A DNA stretch of 64,000 bases, taken from Lachnospiraceae bacterium (GTDB lineage: Bacteria > Bacillota > Clostridia > Lachnospirales > Lachnospiraceae). The DNA lies in assembly GCA_021202075.1 (NCBI GenBank), contig JAJQDT010000060.1, positions 90,751 to 154,750 on the forward strand. The letters run 5' to 3'. The translations under genes were made by a program, and so were the position numbers. Shown here one piece after another: positions 26,519 through 35,371 of the stretch (the first letter of the stretch is position 1; every line of letters starts with the position of its first letter). Below the pieces are notes generated by a model, which saw only the letters and a program-made list of their open reading frames with translations, did no database searches and was not told the DNA's origin.

Positions 26519-27211
26519 TCAGACCCCGCATTTTCCGCAGATATCCGCCAGGCAGCACCGGTCGCAATACGGCTTTGTCCGCGCGGTGCAGACGGCGCGT
26601 CCGTGATAGACCAGCCGATGGCAGAATCCGTTGCCTTCCTCCGGCGGAATAATCTTCCAGAGCGCCATCTCAACCTTCTTCGGCTCTTTGATGCCGTCGA
26701 CCAGTCCCATCCGGTTCGTCAGGCGGATGCAGTGGGTATCCGTGACAATCGCCGGTTTTCCGAAGACGTCGCCCATGATCAGGTTTGCGCTCTTGCGCCC
26801 GACACCCGGAAGCTTCAGAAGCTCGTCAAAATCATCTGGCACCCTTCCGCCATAGGTTTCTTTCAGGATACGCATACAGGCGCTGATGTCCCGCGCCTTG
26901 CTTTTTCCCAGGCCGCAGGGCCGGACGATCTCTTCGATCTCCTCCGGGCTCGCAGCCGCGAGCGCATCCACGTCCGGGAATTTTTCGTAGAGCTTTTCCA
27001 CCACGATGTTCACCCGGGCGTCGGTACACTGCGCCGCCAGGCGGACGCTCACAAGGAGCTTCCACGCCTGATCGTAATCCAGGGTGCAGTCCGCATCCGG
27101 ATATTCCGTTTTCAGCCGCTCAATAATTTCCAGGGCAAGTGTTTTCTTTTGTTCTTCTGTTTTAGACATCATTGGCTTTCGTTTTACACCTTTCAATGAA
27201 AATACTTTCAT
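26519..27211 (-). CDS. nth: Endonuclease III (DNA glycosylase/AP lyase)
   Basis: A 230-residue base-excision repair enzyme for oxidised pyrimidines. The helix-hairpin-helix LPGVGRKSANLIM contains the catalytic Lys, and VTDTHCIRL the catalytic Asp. The C-terminal four-Cys set (CTARTKPYCDRCCLADIC) is the [4Fe-4S] loop. The start at 27211 has TAAGG five bases upstream; the Met pair at 27172/27169 (MMSKTEEQK) is an alternative giving a more usual length. Confidence 0.93.
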   Translation of the reverse strand: MKVFSLKGVKRKPMMSKTEEQKKTLALEIIERLKTEYPDADCTLDYDQAWKLLVSVRLAAQCTDARVNIVVEKLYEKFPDVDALAAASPEEIEEIVRPCGLGKSKARDISACMRILKETYGGRVPDDFDELLKLPGVGRKSANLIMGDVFGKPAIVTDTHCIRLTNRMGLVDGIKEPKKVEMALWKIIPPEEGNGFCHRLVYHGRAVCTARTKPYCDRCCLADICGKCGV

Positions 27212-27250
27212 CGCAGCCTTATTCTATACCACAATAAAATAAGAATTTCT

Positions 27251-27778
27251 TCATTGAACATCTGTACCGTTTATTCTCAATAAATTAGCAATAACAGAGC
27301 TCACCCTTTTGCTGTTTAAAATTTTAGAAAGGATCTCAATAAATAGCTCCTGATTGTCAATGTTAATTTCGGCATCAATGCCGATTTCTTTCGCCAGGGA
27401 TAATTCCAAAACAAGATGTGCAGGATAAAGCAACACACTGTAATCTATGATCCCTATCCTGTATTTGTATTTCGGCGTCTCAACAGATGTTAGATAAAAC
27501 TCATAAACAAATTCAGACTGTTCACCTAAAACGGACTGAACATCGAATGCTTTTCTGGCTTTCAACGGATCAGTTACCCCGTATACCGGGGAAGTAAGAT
27601 CAAATAACGAACGATCCGTCTCATACTTACTCTGATATTCTCCCTCATATTCTTTTACTCTTCCTATCACTTTTCCGTCCGTGCGATCGTTAAGGAATCT
27701 GAATTGTTCCTCAATTATATCTTTTGGCGGCATACATCCATCGGTTTCATACTTATCCGTTTTCCACAAGCTGTTCAT
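27251..27778 (-). CDS. Unknown protein, second gene of an AT-rich two-gene cassette
   Basis: A 175-residue protein that I do not recognise. It has no signal peptide, membrane helix or Cys cluster. The second half is mixed helix and strand (YKYRIGIIDYSVLLYPAHLVLELSL, quoted partly as YKYRIGIIDYSVLLYPAHLV, then AEINIDNQELFIEILSKIL). AGGGAGG six bases before the ATG lies inside the end of the preceding nuclease gene, and the two genes overlap by 26 bases, so they are co-translated. Base composition is clearly more AT-rich than nth and the nucleoside transporter on either side. It may be a partner or immunity protein for the nuclease; that is inference. Confidence 0.7.
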   Translation of the reverse strand: MNSLWKTDKYETDGCMPPKDIIEEQFRFLNDRTDGKVIGRVKEYEGEYQSKYETDRSLFDLTSPVYGVTDPLKARKAFDVQSVLGEQSEFVYEFYLTSVETPKYKYRIGIIDYSVLLYPAHLVLELSLAKEIGIDAEINIDNQELFIEILSKILNSKRVSSVIANLLRINGTDVQ

Positions 27779-28643
27779 CGTAATCCTCCCTCATTGAAAA
27801 CATAATTGGTAAATGATCGCTATATTTCTGCTTATCCGGAATGTTCCCATTTTTTATCAACGTTTTTCCATTAATCTCTGAAATCACTTTTACGGAAGAA
27901 GGAACAAACAAGTCAAGCATAGGAGCGCTTATCAGTATCTGGTCAAATACATATCTGTATAGATTCGAAGGTTCCGATGAATCATAAAAATAAGTCTGCT
28001 GCTTTCCTTCATAATCGCCAAGGAAATTCCACATAGGATTATAAAACATTTGATAATCTTTTCCGTAAAATCTTCGTTTTTCTTTTCTGAGAACGATATC
28101 AGCATAGGGCAGCGCGTTGAATGAATCACAATTCGTCAAAGCATTATCAAAAGGGCTGAGATTAAAATCCCCAATAATCATGCATCTATCTGTATTGCCT
28201 CGTCTTTCCGCTTCTCTGATATCAAACATCACCTGCCTTGCTTCCGTCTCAATCCCTGTTTTTGATACATGCAACTGGCTGGACAGGTGAACACCGGCAA
28301 GCAAAAAATCGGAACTCATAACAGGACTGTCAATACGGGATATGAAAAAATATCGCGAATCGCCAATAAGTTCCGAAGTAAATTTTCGGTCTGTCAATAA
28401 TTTCACTCTCGTATCAGCCGGAACATGAGCAGCTTTAAAGTCTTTGCCCGTTAATGATATCTTATCACAAACAGGCTCTAAATCAAGTGGATATTCCGCC
28501 AAAATCAAAATATCAATCTTATACTGGCCAACTGCATCAACAAGAATATCATTGATCAATTGATATTTCTTCTGAAATAATTCATTATCCCTGTTTTTAT
28601 TAAGATAATTCAATCCTGTATTCCAGAAAAATATATTTATCAC
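27753..28643 (-). CDS. Endonuclease/exonuclease/phosphatase (DNase I-like) fold protein
   Basis: A 296-residue protein with the EEP motifs in order: FFWNTGLN near the N-terminus, ILAEYP (metal Glu), GVHLSS, IIGDFNLSPF (Asp/Asn), FDQILIS and the C-terminal SDHLPIMF (Asp-His pair). All expected catalytic residues are visible, so it is probably active on DNA, RNA or a phosphoester. I choose GTG 28643, which has GGAGGTGA seven bases upstream, over ATG 28664, which precedes that site. It has its own promoter and leads the AT-rich cassette. The substrate is unknown. Confidence 0.8.
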   Translation of the reverse strand: MINIFFWNTGLNYLNKNRDNELFQKKYQLINDILVDAVGQYKIDILILAEYPLDLEPVCDKISLTGKDFKAAHVPADTRVKLLTDRKFTSELIGDSRYFFISRIDSPVMSSDFLLAGVHLSSQLHVSKTGIETEARQVMFDIREAERRGNTDRCMIIGDFNLSPFDNALTNCDSFNALPYADIVLRKEKRRFYGKDYQMFYNPMWNFLGDYEGKQQTYFYDSSEPSNLYRYVFDQILISAPMLDLFVPSSVKVISEINGKTLIKNGNIPDKQKYSDHLPIMFSMREDYDEQLVENG

Positions 28644-28694
28644 TCGGTCACCTCCATTGTCCATATTAAATAACAGGCATATAATTGTCTCTTT

Positions 28695-28723
28695 AGATTA
28701 TCACACTTTCAATATTAATGCAA
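28695..28723 (-). promoter_or_regulatory. Promoter of the EEP nuclease cassette
   Basis: On the minus strand: TTGCAT (28723-28718), 17-base spacer ending TGA, TAATCT (28700-28695), i.e. an extended -10. It lies about 50 bases before the GTG start, so the cassette is its own transcription unit. Confidence 0.6.
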
Positions 28724-28770
28724 CTATAATTTTGAATATCTATTTCTCAGCTATTCTCAGGCAAAACAAA

Positions 28771-28815
28771 GAAATCCGTCATTGCTTCCATTTAGAAAAC
28801 AAAATGACGGATTTC
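28771..28815 (-). terminator. Terminator after the nucleoside transporter operon
   Basis: A 13-bp stem GAAATCCGTCATT (28771-28783) with AATGACGGATTTC (28803-28815), loop 19 bases. On the minus strand it is followed by TTTGTTTTG. It lies 26 bases past the last permease gene. Confidence 0.7.
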
Positions 28816-28840
28816 AGAATCCTCAAAACTTTAAAAGTTG

Positions 28841-29872
28841 TTACCGCTGTCCCTTGTCGTACGGAATACCTTCCGCCTTCGGCGCGCGAGACTTCTTTGA
28901 AGTGAATGCCAGCACGATCATCGTGATCAGGTACGGCAGCATCCGGTAGAAGTTCGAGCTCAGGCCAATCTGAGCCAGCATATAGACGCCATCGCCATTG
29001 ATATCGATGCTCGCGTAGGAGGCCGCGATGCACTTGAACAATCCGAAAAGAAGCGCTGCCCCCGCAATGTTGCCAGGCTTCCAGTTACCAAAGATCATAA
29101 CCGCCAGTGCCAGGAAACCAAATCCGGCTACGTCGCCGTTCGCGGAGCAGTTCGCGGTCGTCAGAGCGTATACGAAACCGCCCAGACCGGCAAGCGCACC
29201 GGAAATAATGGTACCCGCATAACGCATCCGGTACACATTGATGCCCAGGGAATCCGCCGCCTGCGGGTTCTCACCGCAGGAACGAAGGCGCAGGCCGAAG
29301 CGCGTCTTATACAGCAAAACAGACAGAATAATAAACAGCAGGATACAGAGATACGTAGCCAGATAAACCTTATTGATAAAAATCTCACCCAGAACTCCAA
29401 TATCCGCGTTCTTATCAAACCCCAGCGTACTCTTTTTTATCATAAACCAGCTCGCCGCATCGCCCTCTGACATATAAAGGGTGCTCTGGTTTGCCAGAAT
29501 CCGGATCAGGAAAAGCACAAGTGCGGGCGCCATCAGGTTCAGCGCGGTGCCGCTGATGGTCTGGTTTGCCTTCAGATTGATCGCGGCGAATGCAAGCAGC
29601 AGAGAGAAAATCGCGCCGCACAGGGCAGCCACAAGAAGTGCCAGAATCTCAAAGCCCTGAAGCGCCACCCAGTTGCCATTGTCCTTTGCCTGGGCAAACC
29701 ACCCGGCCTGCTGTACTACATTTACAAAATAAACGCCGCAGAATGCTCCGAAAATCATAATACCCTCGAGGGCCAGATTGATGATACCGCTCCGCTCGGC
29801 AAATACACCGGCCAGCGCAACAATCATCAGTGGAACCGCGTAAAGCAGTGTCTGTTGAATCAGGAATGTCAT
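28841..29872 (-). CDS. Nucleoside ABC transporter permease (NupQ-like)
   Basis: A 343-residue membrane protein of the BPD_transp_2 family with about 9-10 helices. It has the family's AERSGIINLALEGIM at the N-terminus and RSCGENPQAADSLGINVYRMR in the middle. With NupP-, NupO- and BMP-like partners it forms the import channel for nucleosides. Its start overlaps the upstream permease by 4 bases. It is the last gene of the operon, ahead of a terminator. Confidence 0.9.
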   Translation of the reverse strand: MTFLIQQTLLYAVPLMIVALAGVFAERSGIINLALEGIMIFGAFCGVYFVNVVQQAGWFAQAKDNGNWVALQGFEILALLVAALCGAIFSLLLAFAAINLKANQTISGTALNLMAPALVLFLIRILANQSTLYMSEGDAASWFMIKKSTLGFDKNADIGVLGEIFINKVYLATYLCILLFIILSVLLYKTRFGLRLRSCGENPQAADSLGINVYRMRYAGTIISGALAGLGGFVYALTTANCSANGDVAGFGFLALAVMIFGNWKPGNIAGAALLFGLFKCIAASYASIDINGDGVYMLAQIGLSSNFYRMLPYLITMIVLAFTSKKSRAPKAEGIPYDKGQR

Positions 29873-31200
29873 AGCGCCTCGCCTCCCTTCCCGGCCGCCG
29901 AAACGGTTTTCGCCGGATTCGTTCCTGCCATACCGGAGGACGCCCCCTGTCCGGAAGAAACGGTTTTAGCTGCATCTGTCTTGGTATCCGCATTTGCATT
30001 ATCCTCATGCCCATCTTCCTTCCTGCTGCTGGTAATAAGCATACGGATCAGAAGCGAGAACGCACTCAGATAAACGATCACGGCAATGATCACGTCCGTG
30101 ATGTATTCGTTATATGCGGTCAGATTGGTCAGCTGCAGACCGCAGATGTCCAGCATGGACATAAAGCAGCCGGTAAATACGCAGCCGATCGGGTTGCAGG
30201 ACGCCAGCAGCGCCACGGAAATTCCGGTGAAGCCCGCATCCGGAAGCGACTGGTACGTCGACCAGAAAAATTCCGTATTGCCTGCCAGGTAGTACAGGGA
30301 CGCCCCCGCACCGGCAAGGCCGCCGGCAATTGCCATGGAAAGGACGATATTTCTCTTATCCGAGATACCGGCATAGCGCGCCGAATGGCGGTTGCTGCCG
30401 CAGGCCTTCAGCTGATAGCCCATCGTCGTCTTATCCATCAGGATGTACACAAGAATAGCAAGGACAATCGCGACCAGAATCCCGGCATTGATCTGAGAGC
30501 CGGAAAAAATCTTATCCAGCCCGAGCTTCGCAGTCGCTACCCCGTTATAGCTGGTCTTATAAATGTAGCCGGTCTTGCCGGACTCAATGGTATTGCGCAG
30601 GCTGCTGCTCTCAAATACCCAGGTGACGAGGTTCGCGGCAATCCAGTTGCACATGATGCAGGCCAGAACCTCATTGATATTCAGGTATGCCTTTACCAGT
30701 CCGGGTATCGCTCCCCAGAGCGCGCCTGCAAGCATTCCGGCAAGGAATGCCAGCACCCACACCAGCCAGGCCGGGCATCCGCCGTTCTCATAAAGAGTCG
30801 AGGAGCCGGTCGGAATGCTGAGCGCCACAAGAAGCGTCGTCATCGTTCCCATCAGATACTGTCCGGGTGCGCCGATATTGAAAAGTCCGGTCTTATACGC
30901 AATCGCGACGGAAAGTCCGGTCAGGATCAGCGGCGTTGCACGGAACAGCATATTGCCAAAGTTCGTCGAGTTAAAGCCGAAGGTCAGCGCGCCTGCCGCG
31001 TTGCGCCCGGTACTGAACAGGCCTCCGAACACAAGGAGAATGCCCTCTCCGACACTGCCAAGCCCCAGTGATTTGTTCGAGAGCCCGACAAGCAGAATGA
31101 TGATGCTTCCGACTACCATGCCGATAATGATGGAAATCACAGAAGAAATGACTGTTTTCGTTCCTTCTTTTTCAAAGAAGCCTCCCGATTTCTCTTTCAT
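29869..31200 (-). CDS. Nucleoside ABC transporter permease (NupP-like)
   Basis: A 443-residue membrane protein, the larger permease of the pair. Hydrophobic helices run through residues about 15-385, with the family's FNIGAPGQYLMGTM and LKACGSNRHSARYAGISDKR. The last 50 residues are a polar, Ala/Lys-rich cytoplasmic tail of low complexity (ANADTKTDAAKTVSSGQGAS) not needed for the fold. It is coupled by 4-base overlaps to the ATPase before it and the second permease after it. Confidence 0.9.
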   Translation of the reverse strand: MKEKSGGFFEKEGTKTVISSVISIIIGMVVGSIIILLVGLSNKSLGLGSVGEGILLVFGGLFSTGRNAAGALTFGFNSTNFGNMLFRATPLILTGLSVAIAYKTGLFNIGAPGQYLMGTMTTLLVALSIPTGSSTLYENGGCPAWLVWVLAFLAGMLAGALWGAIPGLVKAYLNINEVLACIMCNWIAANLVTWVFESSSLRNTIESGKTGYIYKTSYNGVATAKLGLDKIFSGSQINAGILVAIVLAILVYILMDKTTMGYQLKACGSNRHSARYAGISDKRNIVLSMAIAGGLAGAGASLYYLAGNTEFFWSTYQSLPDAGFTGISVALLASCNPIGCVFTGCFMSMLDICGLQLTNLTAYNEYITDVIIAVIVYLSAFSLLIRMLITSSRKEDGHEDNANADTKTDAAKTVSSGQGASSGMAGTNPAKTVSAAGKGGEAL

Positions 31201-32741
31201 ACTCCGCCCGCCCCCTTTCGATCCTGGCGTTTCGCGCCGGCCATATAAAGCCCCAGCTCCTGGGCATCCGTTTTCTTCGGATCCAGCTCGCCGACGATTT
31301 CACCCTCATAAATCACAAGGATCCGGTCGCTCAGGCTCAAAACCTCATCCAATTCCAGAGAAACAAGGAGAATCGCATGCCCTTTGTCGCGCTCCGCGAT
31401 CAGCTGGCTGTGAATGTACTCAATCGCGCCGACATCCAGTCCGCGCGTCGGCTGTACCGCCATGATCAGAGGTTTGTCCCGGTCCAGCTCACGGGCAATG
31501 ATTGCCTTCTGCTGATTGCCGCCCGACATACTGCGCGCCACAGTAACCGAGCCCTGCCCGGAACGCACATCATACTGCTCGATCAGCTGGTCGGAATAGC
31601 TGCGCACTGCCGCGTTGTCAATAAATCCGCTGTGCTGGAACTTCGGCTCCTGAAAACGCTGGAGAACCATGTTCTGCTCCAGGGAAAAATCAAGAATCAG
31701 CCCATGCTTGTGGCGATCCTCCGGGATGTGGCTCATATTCCGCCCTCTCTCCCGTATGGAGGCATGTGAGATGTCCTCTCCGCAGAGAGTAACCGTGCCG
31801 CCGGAGCATTTTTCCAGGCCGGTCAGCCCATAGACAAGCTCACTCTGCCCGTTCCCGTCGATACCGGCGATACACACGATCTCTCCCGCCCGGACATCAA
31901 AGGAGACATCATTTACTGCGTCGCGCTTATGCGTCGCAGACGGCACGCACAAATCCCGCACCTGAAGCACCGGCTGCTGCGGTTTTGCCTCGTCCTTAAC
32001 TACTTCAAGCTGTACCGGACGGCCAACCATCATATTGGAAAGGCTCTGCTTATCCGTATCCTTTGTATCTACCGTTCCCACGTACTTCCCTTTTCGAAGC
32101 ACCGTGACCCGGTCCGCCACCGACATAATCTCATTCAGCTTATGTGAAATGAAAAGAATACTCTTTCCCTCCGCTGCAAATGCCCGCATCGTCTCCAGCA
32201 GATCCTCGATTTCCTGAGGCGTCAGAACCGCCGTCGGCTCGTCAAAAATCAGGATTTCATTATCACGGTAAAGCATTTTCAGGATCTCCACACGCTGCTG
32301 CATACCGACCGTAATATCCTCTACCTTTGCGTCGAGATCGACCTTCAGTCCGTATTTTTCAGAAAGAGCCTCTACCTTCGCGCGTGCTTCTTTTTTCTGC
32401 AGAAAACCAAGCTTCGTTGTCTCCGCGCCCAGAATGATATTATCCAGCACGGTAAAGACTTCAATCAGTTTAAAATGCTGATGCACCATCCCGATCCCAA
32501 GAGCGGTCGCGTCATTCGGATTATTAATCTTCACTTCCTGGCCGTTCTTCCGGATCGTCCCTTCCTCCGGCTGGTACAGGCCGAACAGAACACTCATGAG
32601 CGTGGATTTCCCGGCGCCGTTCTCTCCGAGCAGGGCATGTACCTCACCTCTTCGCAGCTGGAGGGTGATGTCGTCATTGGCAATGATTCCCGGAAACCGC
32701 TTCGTGATATGGAGCATCTCAATGACATTGTCTGGCTGCAT
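31197..32741 (-). CDS. Nucleoside ABC transporter ATPase (NupO-like, two ABC domains)
   Basis: A 514-residue protein from ATG 32741 (GGGGGG-rich site about nine bases upstream); the frame to 32852 runs through a terminator and is not used. It has two ABC domains. The first has GENGAGKST, a diverged signature (VGMQQRVEI) and Walker B ILIFDEPTAVL. The second has a degenerate Walker A (GIDGNGQSE), signature MSGGNQQKAIIARE and LIMAVQPTRGLD. This asymmetry is usual for sugar/nucleoside (RbsA/NupO) ATPases. Confidence 0.93.
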   Translation of the reverse strand: MQPDNVIEMLHITKRFPGIIANDDITLQLRRGEVHALLGENGAGKSTLMSVLFGLYQPEEGTIRKNGQEVKINNPNDATALGIGMVHQHFKLIEVFTVLDNIILGAETTKLGFLQKKEARAKVEALSEKYGLKVDLDAKVEDITVGMQQRVEILKMLYRDNEILIFDEPTAVLTPQEIEDLLETMRAFAAEGKSILFISHKLNEIMSVADRVTVLRKGKYVGTVDTKDTDKQSLSNMMVGRPVQLEVVKDEAKPQQPVLQVRDLCVPSATHKRDAVNDVSFDVRAGEIVCIAGIDGNGQSELVYGLTGLEKCSGGTVTLCGEDISHASIRERGRNMSHIPEDRHKHGLILDFSLEQNMVLQRFQEPKFQHSGFIDNAAVRSYSDQLIEQYDVRSGQGSVTVARSMSGGNQQKAIIARELDRDKPLIMAVQPTRGLDVGAIEYIHSQLIAERDKGHAILLVSLELDEVLSLSDRILVIYEGEIVGELDPKKTDAQELGLYMAGAKRQDRKGAGGV

Positions 32742-32804
32742 TGCTTTCTTCCCCCCTTCGTATCTATTTTCGTAACAGTTCAGTACCTTCACAGTTACCT
32801 TTTT

Positions 32805-32843
32805 TTTAAAAAAGGGGAGGCCGCCTGATGCGCCCTCCCCTTT
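32805..32843 (-). terminator. Hairpin terminator between the binding protein and transporter genes
   Basis: On the minus strand AAAGGGGAGG (32843-32834), loop 13 bases, CCTCCCCTTT (32820-32811), then TTT. It stands between the BMP gene and the ATPase gene. Partial read-through here would give much more binding protein than transporter, a common ABC operon layout. Confidence 0.75.
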
Positions 32844-32951
32844 CAAGAGCATTTATGCTCACAGCTTATCTGCTGTTTATCCGTTGTTTATCTGCCTGTG
32901 CAGAACCGGCCCGGCGGGCTGGGGAACCGCATTATGTAACTGCCTGATAAA

Positions 32952-34079
32952 CTACTCTACCATCGTGACAACCGCGTTCTCAAAGCTGTCGAAATCAGCG
33001 TTCTCATAGTCATTGTCAACTACAAGCGTGCCGTCAACGACCTCAGTAAGAAGCTCTGCATAATCGTCTACTGAGAAGTTCTCCATCGACCAGGTATCGG
33101 TCGGAAGACCTACTGCATCGTCAGCTGCGCCAAGCGTTGTGGTCGTGCCGCCAAGCGTATCCCACTCGCCGTCATAGTAAACGCCGATCGCGTACTGTGT
33201 AGCGGATGCCAGACCCTTCATAGCAGAAGTGATAACCGTGTCAGACTCACTGGACTGGTCTACGTCAACACCGATCACATAGCCATCGTTTGCGGAAGCC
33301 GCTGCCGCGATGGATGAGAACATAGCGCCGCCGCACGCGAATACGACTTCCGTGCCGTTGGTATACCAGCCGCTGACCATGGTCTGCAGCTCTGCGGATG
33401 CAGAGTAAGAAGAACCATACAGCCAGGAATAATTGATATTTACAGAAACGCCAAGTGCCGCTGCCGCGTCGTTTGCGCCCTGAACGAAGCCATAGCCGTA
33501 ACGGCAGCATGCCGGGTTCGTTCCGCCGCCGCCGCCGGAGAAGCCGAGCTCAGTAAAGCCTTCCATCACGACTGCGTAGCCTGCGAAATAACCGCACTGC
33601 TCTTCCTGGAAATTAATGCCTGCCACATTAGCCAGAGCATCATCCCCGTCATAAAGGGTATAACCATCAATGAATACAAACTGCACATCCGGATAGTCAA
33701 TCGCCGCCTGTGTCAGAGCAGCCTCCTGAAGATAACCCGCACACACGACAACCTTTGCACCCGCCTCACAGGCAGCAGCCATTGCGTCATAGCGGTCATC
33801 ATCCGTCGCTTCGCTCTCATTTGCCGGCTGATAATACTTGTAGGAAAGGCCGTTCTCATTTGCGTAAAGCTTCACACCGTTCCAGGTACCCTCGTTGAAA
33901 GACTTATCCTTCAGGGAGCCGACATCCGTAACGAACGCGATCTCATAAGTACCGTCATCCGATGTCATGGTATCCTCGATGTCATCAGCGGATACGCTCT
34001 CCTCAGCCTGTACCGTAATCGCACCCATGGAAACGACCATAACGGCTGAGAGCATCAATGCAAGCAATTTTTTCTTCAT
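32952..34079 (-). CDS. BMP-family nucleoside-binding protein
   Basis: A 375-residue extracellular binding protein of the Bmp/PnrA/NupN family. After a signal peptide (MKKKLLALMLSAVMVVSMGA ending TVQA) comes FVTDVGSLKDKSFNEGTWNG, the family's opening strand and nucleoside-binding loop, and later the VIGVDVDQ hinge segment. No Cys occurs near the cleavage site, so the usual lipobox is missing; the anchoring is unclear. An ATG with good spacing lies 125 bases before the start of the promoter spacer. It is the first gene of the transporter operon. Confidence 0.9.
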   Translation of the reverse strand: MKKKLLALMLSAVMVVSMGAITVQAEESVSADDIEDTMTSDDGTYEIAFVTDVGSLKDKSFNEGTWNGVKLYANENGLSYKYYQPANESEATDDDRYDAMAAACEAGAKVVVCAGYLQEAALTQAAIDYPDVQFVFIDGYTLYDGDDALANVAGINFQEEQCGYFAGYAVVMEGFTELGFSGGGGGTNPACCRYGYGFVQGANDAAAALGVSVNINYSWLYGSSYSASAELQTMVSGWYTNGTEVVFACGGAMFSSIAAAASANDGYVIGVDVDQSSESDTVITSAMKGLASATQYAIGVYYDGEWDTLGGTTTTLGAADDAVGLPTDTWSMENFSVDDYAELLTEVVDGTLVVDNDYENADFDSFENAVVTMVE

Positions 34080-34371
34080 TTCTTTTCTCTCCTTCTTTTA
34101 AATTATTTATCCTGAAGCCACTGCGGCCCTGGATCATCCTGAGAACCCCTTTTATGCAACCCTTCTGTGCATTTTTTCTATGCATTTCCTTTATGCGCCG
34201 CTCTCCCCGCAGCGCACTTACAGGAATCAGTATAACACACTTTTCGACAAATTGAACTGTTTTTTTCGATTTTTTTACACTAATTTTTAAGACTTTACAA
34301 AGCCACGCAGACTGACCACGTAAAGCTGCCGGTCAGACTGTGCCAGTTTGCCTGATTTATGGCAAATCGGC
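34080..34371. other. Leader of the nucleoside transporter operon
   Basis: 292 bases without a gene. It contains the bmp promoter (34229-34256), a leader with repeated ATGCA-like words, and at the far end the 3' flank of psuG. I see no purine riboswitch core here. Confidence 0.4.
34229..34256 (-). promoter_or_regulatory. Probable promoter of the BMP/nucleoside transporter operon
   Basis: On the minus strand: TTCAAT (34256-34251), 16-base spacer ending TGT, then TATACT (34234-34229), an extended -10. The -35 is weak. Confidence 0.45.
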
Positions 34372-35292
34372 TCACTTACACATCTCACCCGCGATCTGCG
34401 CCGCCAGCTTCGCATTGTTGAAAACAAGCTGAATGTTCGCGTCCAGGCTGTCGCCGCCGGTGATCTCCGTCACCTTCGCGAGCAGGAACGGCGTCGTCTC
34501 CTTGCCCTTGATCCCTTTCTCTTTGGACTCGGCAATCGCATCATCGATGCATTTGTTGATGTATTCGCAGTCCATAGAGTATTCCTCCGGGATCGGGTTG
34601 GTCACCAGCATACCGCCTTTGAGCCCCAGCTCCAGCTTCGTCGACCACGCCGCCGCAATCTCAGCAGGCGTATCCAGCCGGTAGTCCACCTTAAATCCGC
34701 TTTTTCTGGTATAAAAAGCCGGAAGCTCTTCGGTCTGATAGCCGATCACCGGAACGCCTCTGGTCTCCAGGTATTCCAGCGTCAGTCCCAGATCCAGGAT
34801 CGCCTTGGCGCCCGCGCAAACCACAAGCACCGGCGTCATGCCAAGCTCGTCCAGATCCGCAGAAATATCCATGGTCGTCTCCGCACCCCTGTGCACGCCG
34901 CCGATACCGCCAGTCGCGAATACCTTTATCCCCGCCATCGCGGCAATCAGCATCGTTGTCGCCACGGTCGCGGCGCCGTCCTCTTTTTTCGCCACGAGCA
35001 CCGGCACATCGCGGCGGCTGGCCTTAATCACATCCAGTCCCTTTTTCCCGAGATAATCGATCTCTTCCACACTGATGCCGGCCTTCAGGCGTCCGCCGAG
35101 AATCGCGATGGTCGCGGGAACCGCGCCATTGTCGCGCACAATCTTTTCCACCGCCAGTGCCGTCTCCACATTCTGCGGATACGGCATGCCATGCGAAATA
35201 ATCGTCGATTCCAACGCCACGACCGGCTTCCCCGCCGCAAGCGCCTCCTGCACCTCCGGCGCCACATCCAGATACTTATTCAGCTGTTCCAT
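34372..35292 (-). CDS. psuG: Pseudouridine-5'-phosphate glycosidase
   Basis: A 306-residue protein of the PsuG/IndA family, which splits pseudouridine 5'-phosphate into uracil and ribose 5-phosphate through a covalent lysine adduct. The blocks VVALESTIISHGMPYPQN, TIAILGGRLKAGIS, KASRRDVPVLVAKKEDGAAT, FATGGIGGVHRGAE and LLTNPIPEEY-like MLVTNPIPEEY are all typical. The ATG at 35292 has AGGAGGA about ten bases upstream; the frame to 35343 is less likely. It follows the PfkB kinase gene, the usual psuK-psuG pairing. Confidence 0.93.
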   Translation of the reverse strand: MEQLNKYLDVAPEVQEALAAGKPVVALESTIISHGMPYPQNVETALAVEKIVRDNGAVPATIAILGGRLKAGISVEEIDYLGKKGLDVIKASRRDVPVLVAKKEDGAATVATTMLIAAMAGIKVFATGGIGGVHRGAETTMDISADLDELGMTPVLVVCAGAKAILDLGLTLEYLETRGVPVIGYQTEELPAFYTRKSGFKVDYRLDTPAEIAAAWSTKLELGLKGGMLVTNPIPEEYSMDCEYINKCIDDAIAESKEKGIKGKETTPFLLAKVTEITGGDSLDANIQLVFNNAKLAAQIAGEMCK

Positions 35293-35371
35293 TTTTTTGC
35301 ATTCCTCCTGTTTATTTATATAAATTAGTTTGTTGCTTGCCATTTATAATGGTAATCCGCAGTCAGGCTCC

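Noticed and set aside
28665-28840. Purine-type riboswitch or small gene between the EEP cassette and the permease gene
   Set aside because: The region is explained by the cassette promoter and the operon terminator; no conserved riboswitch core is visible.
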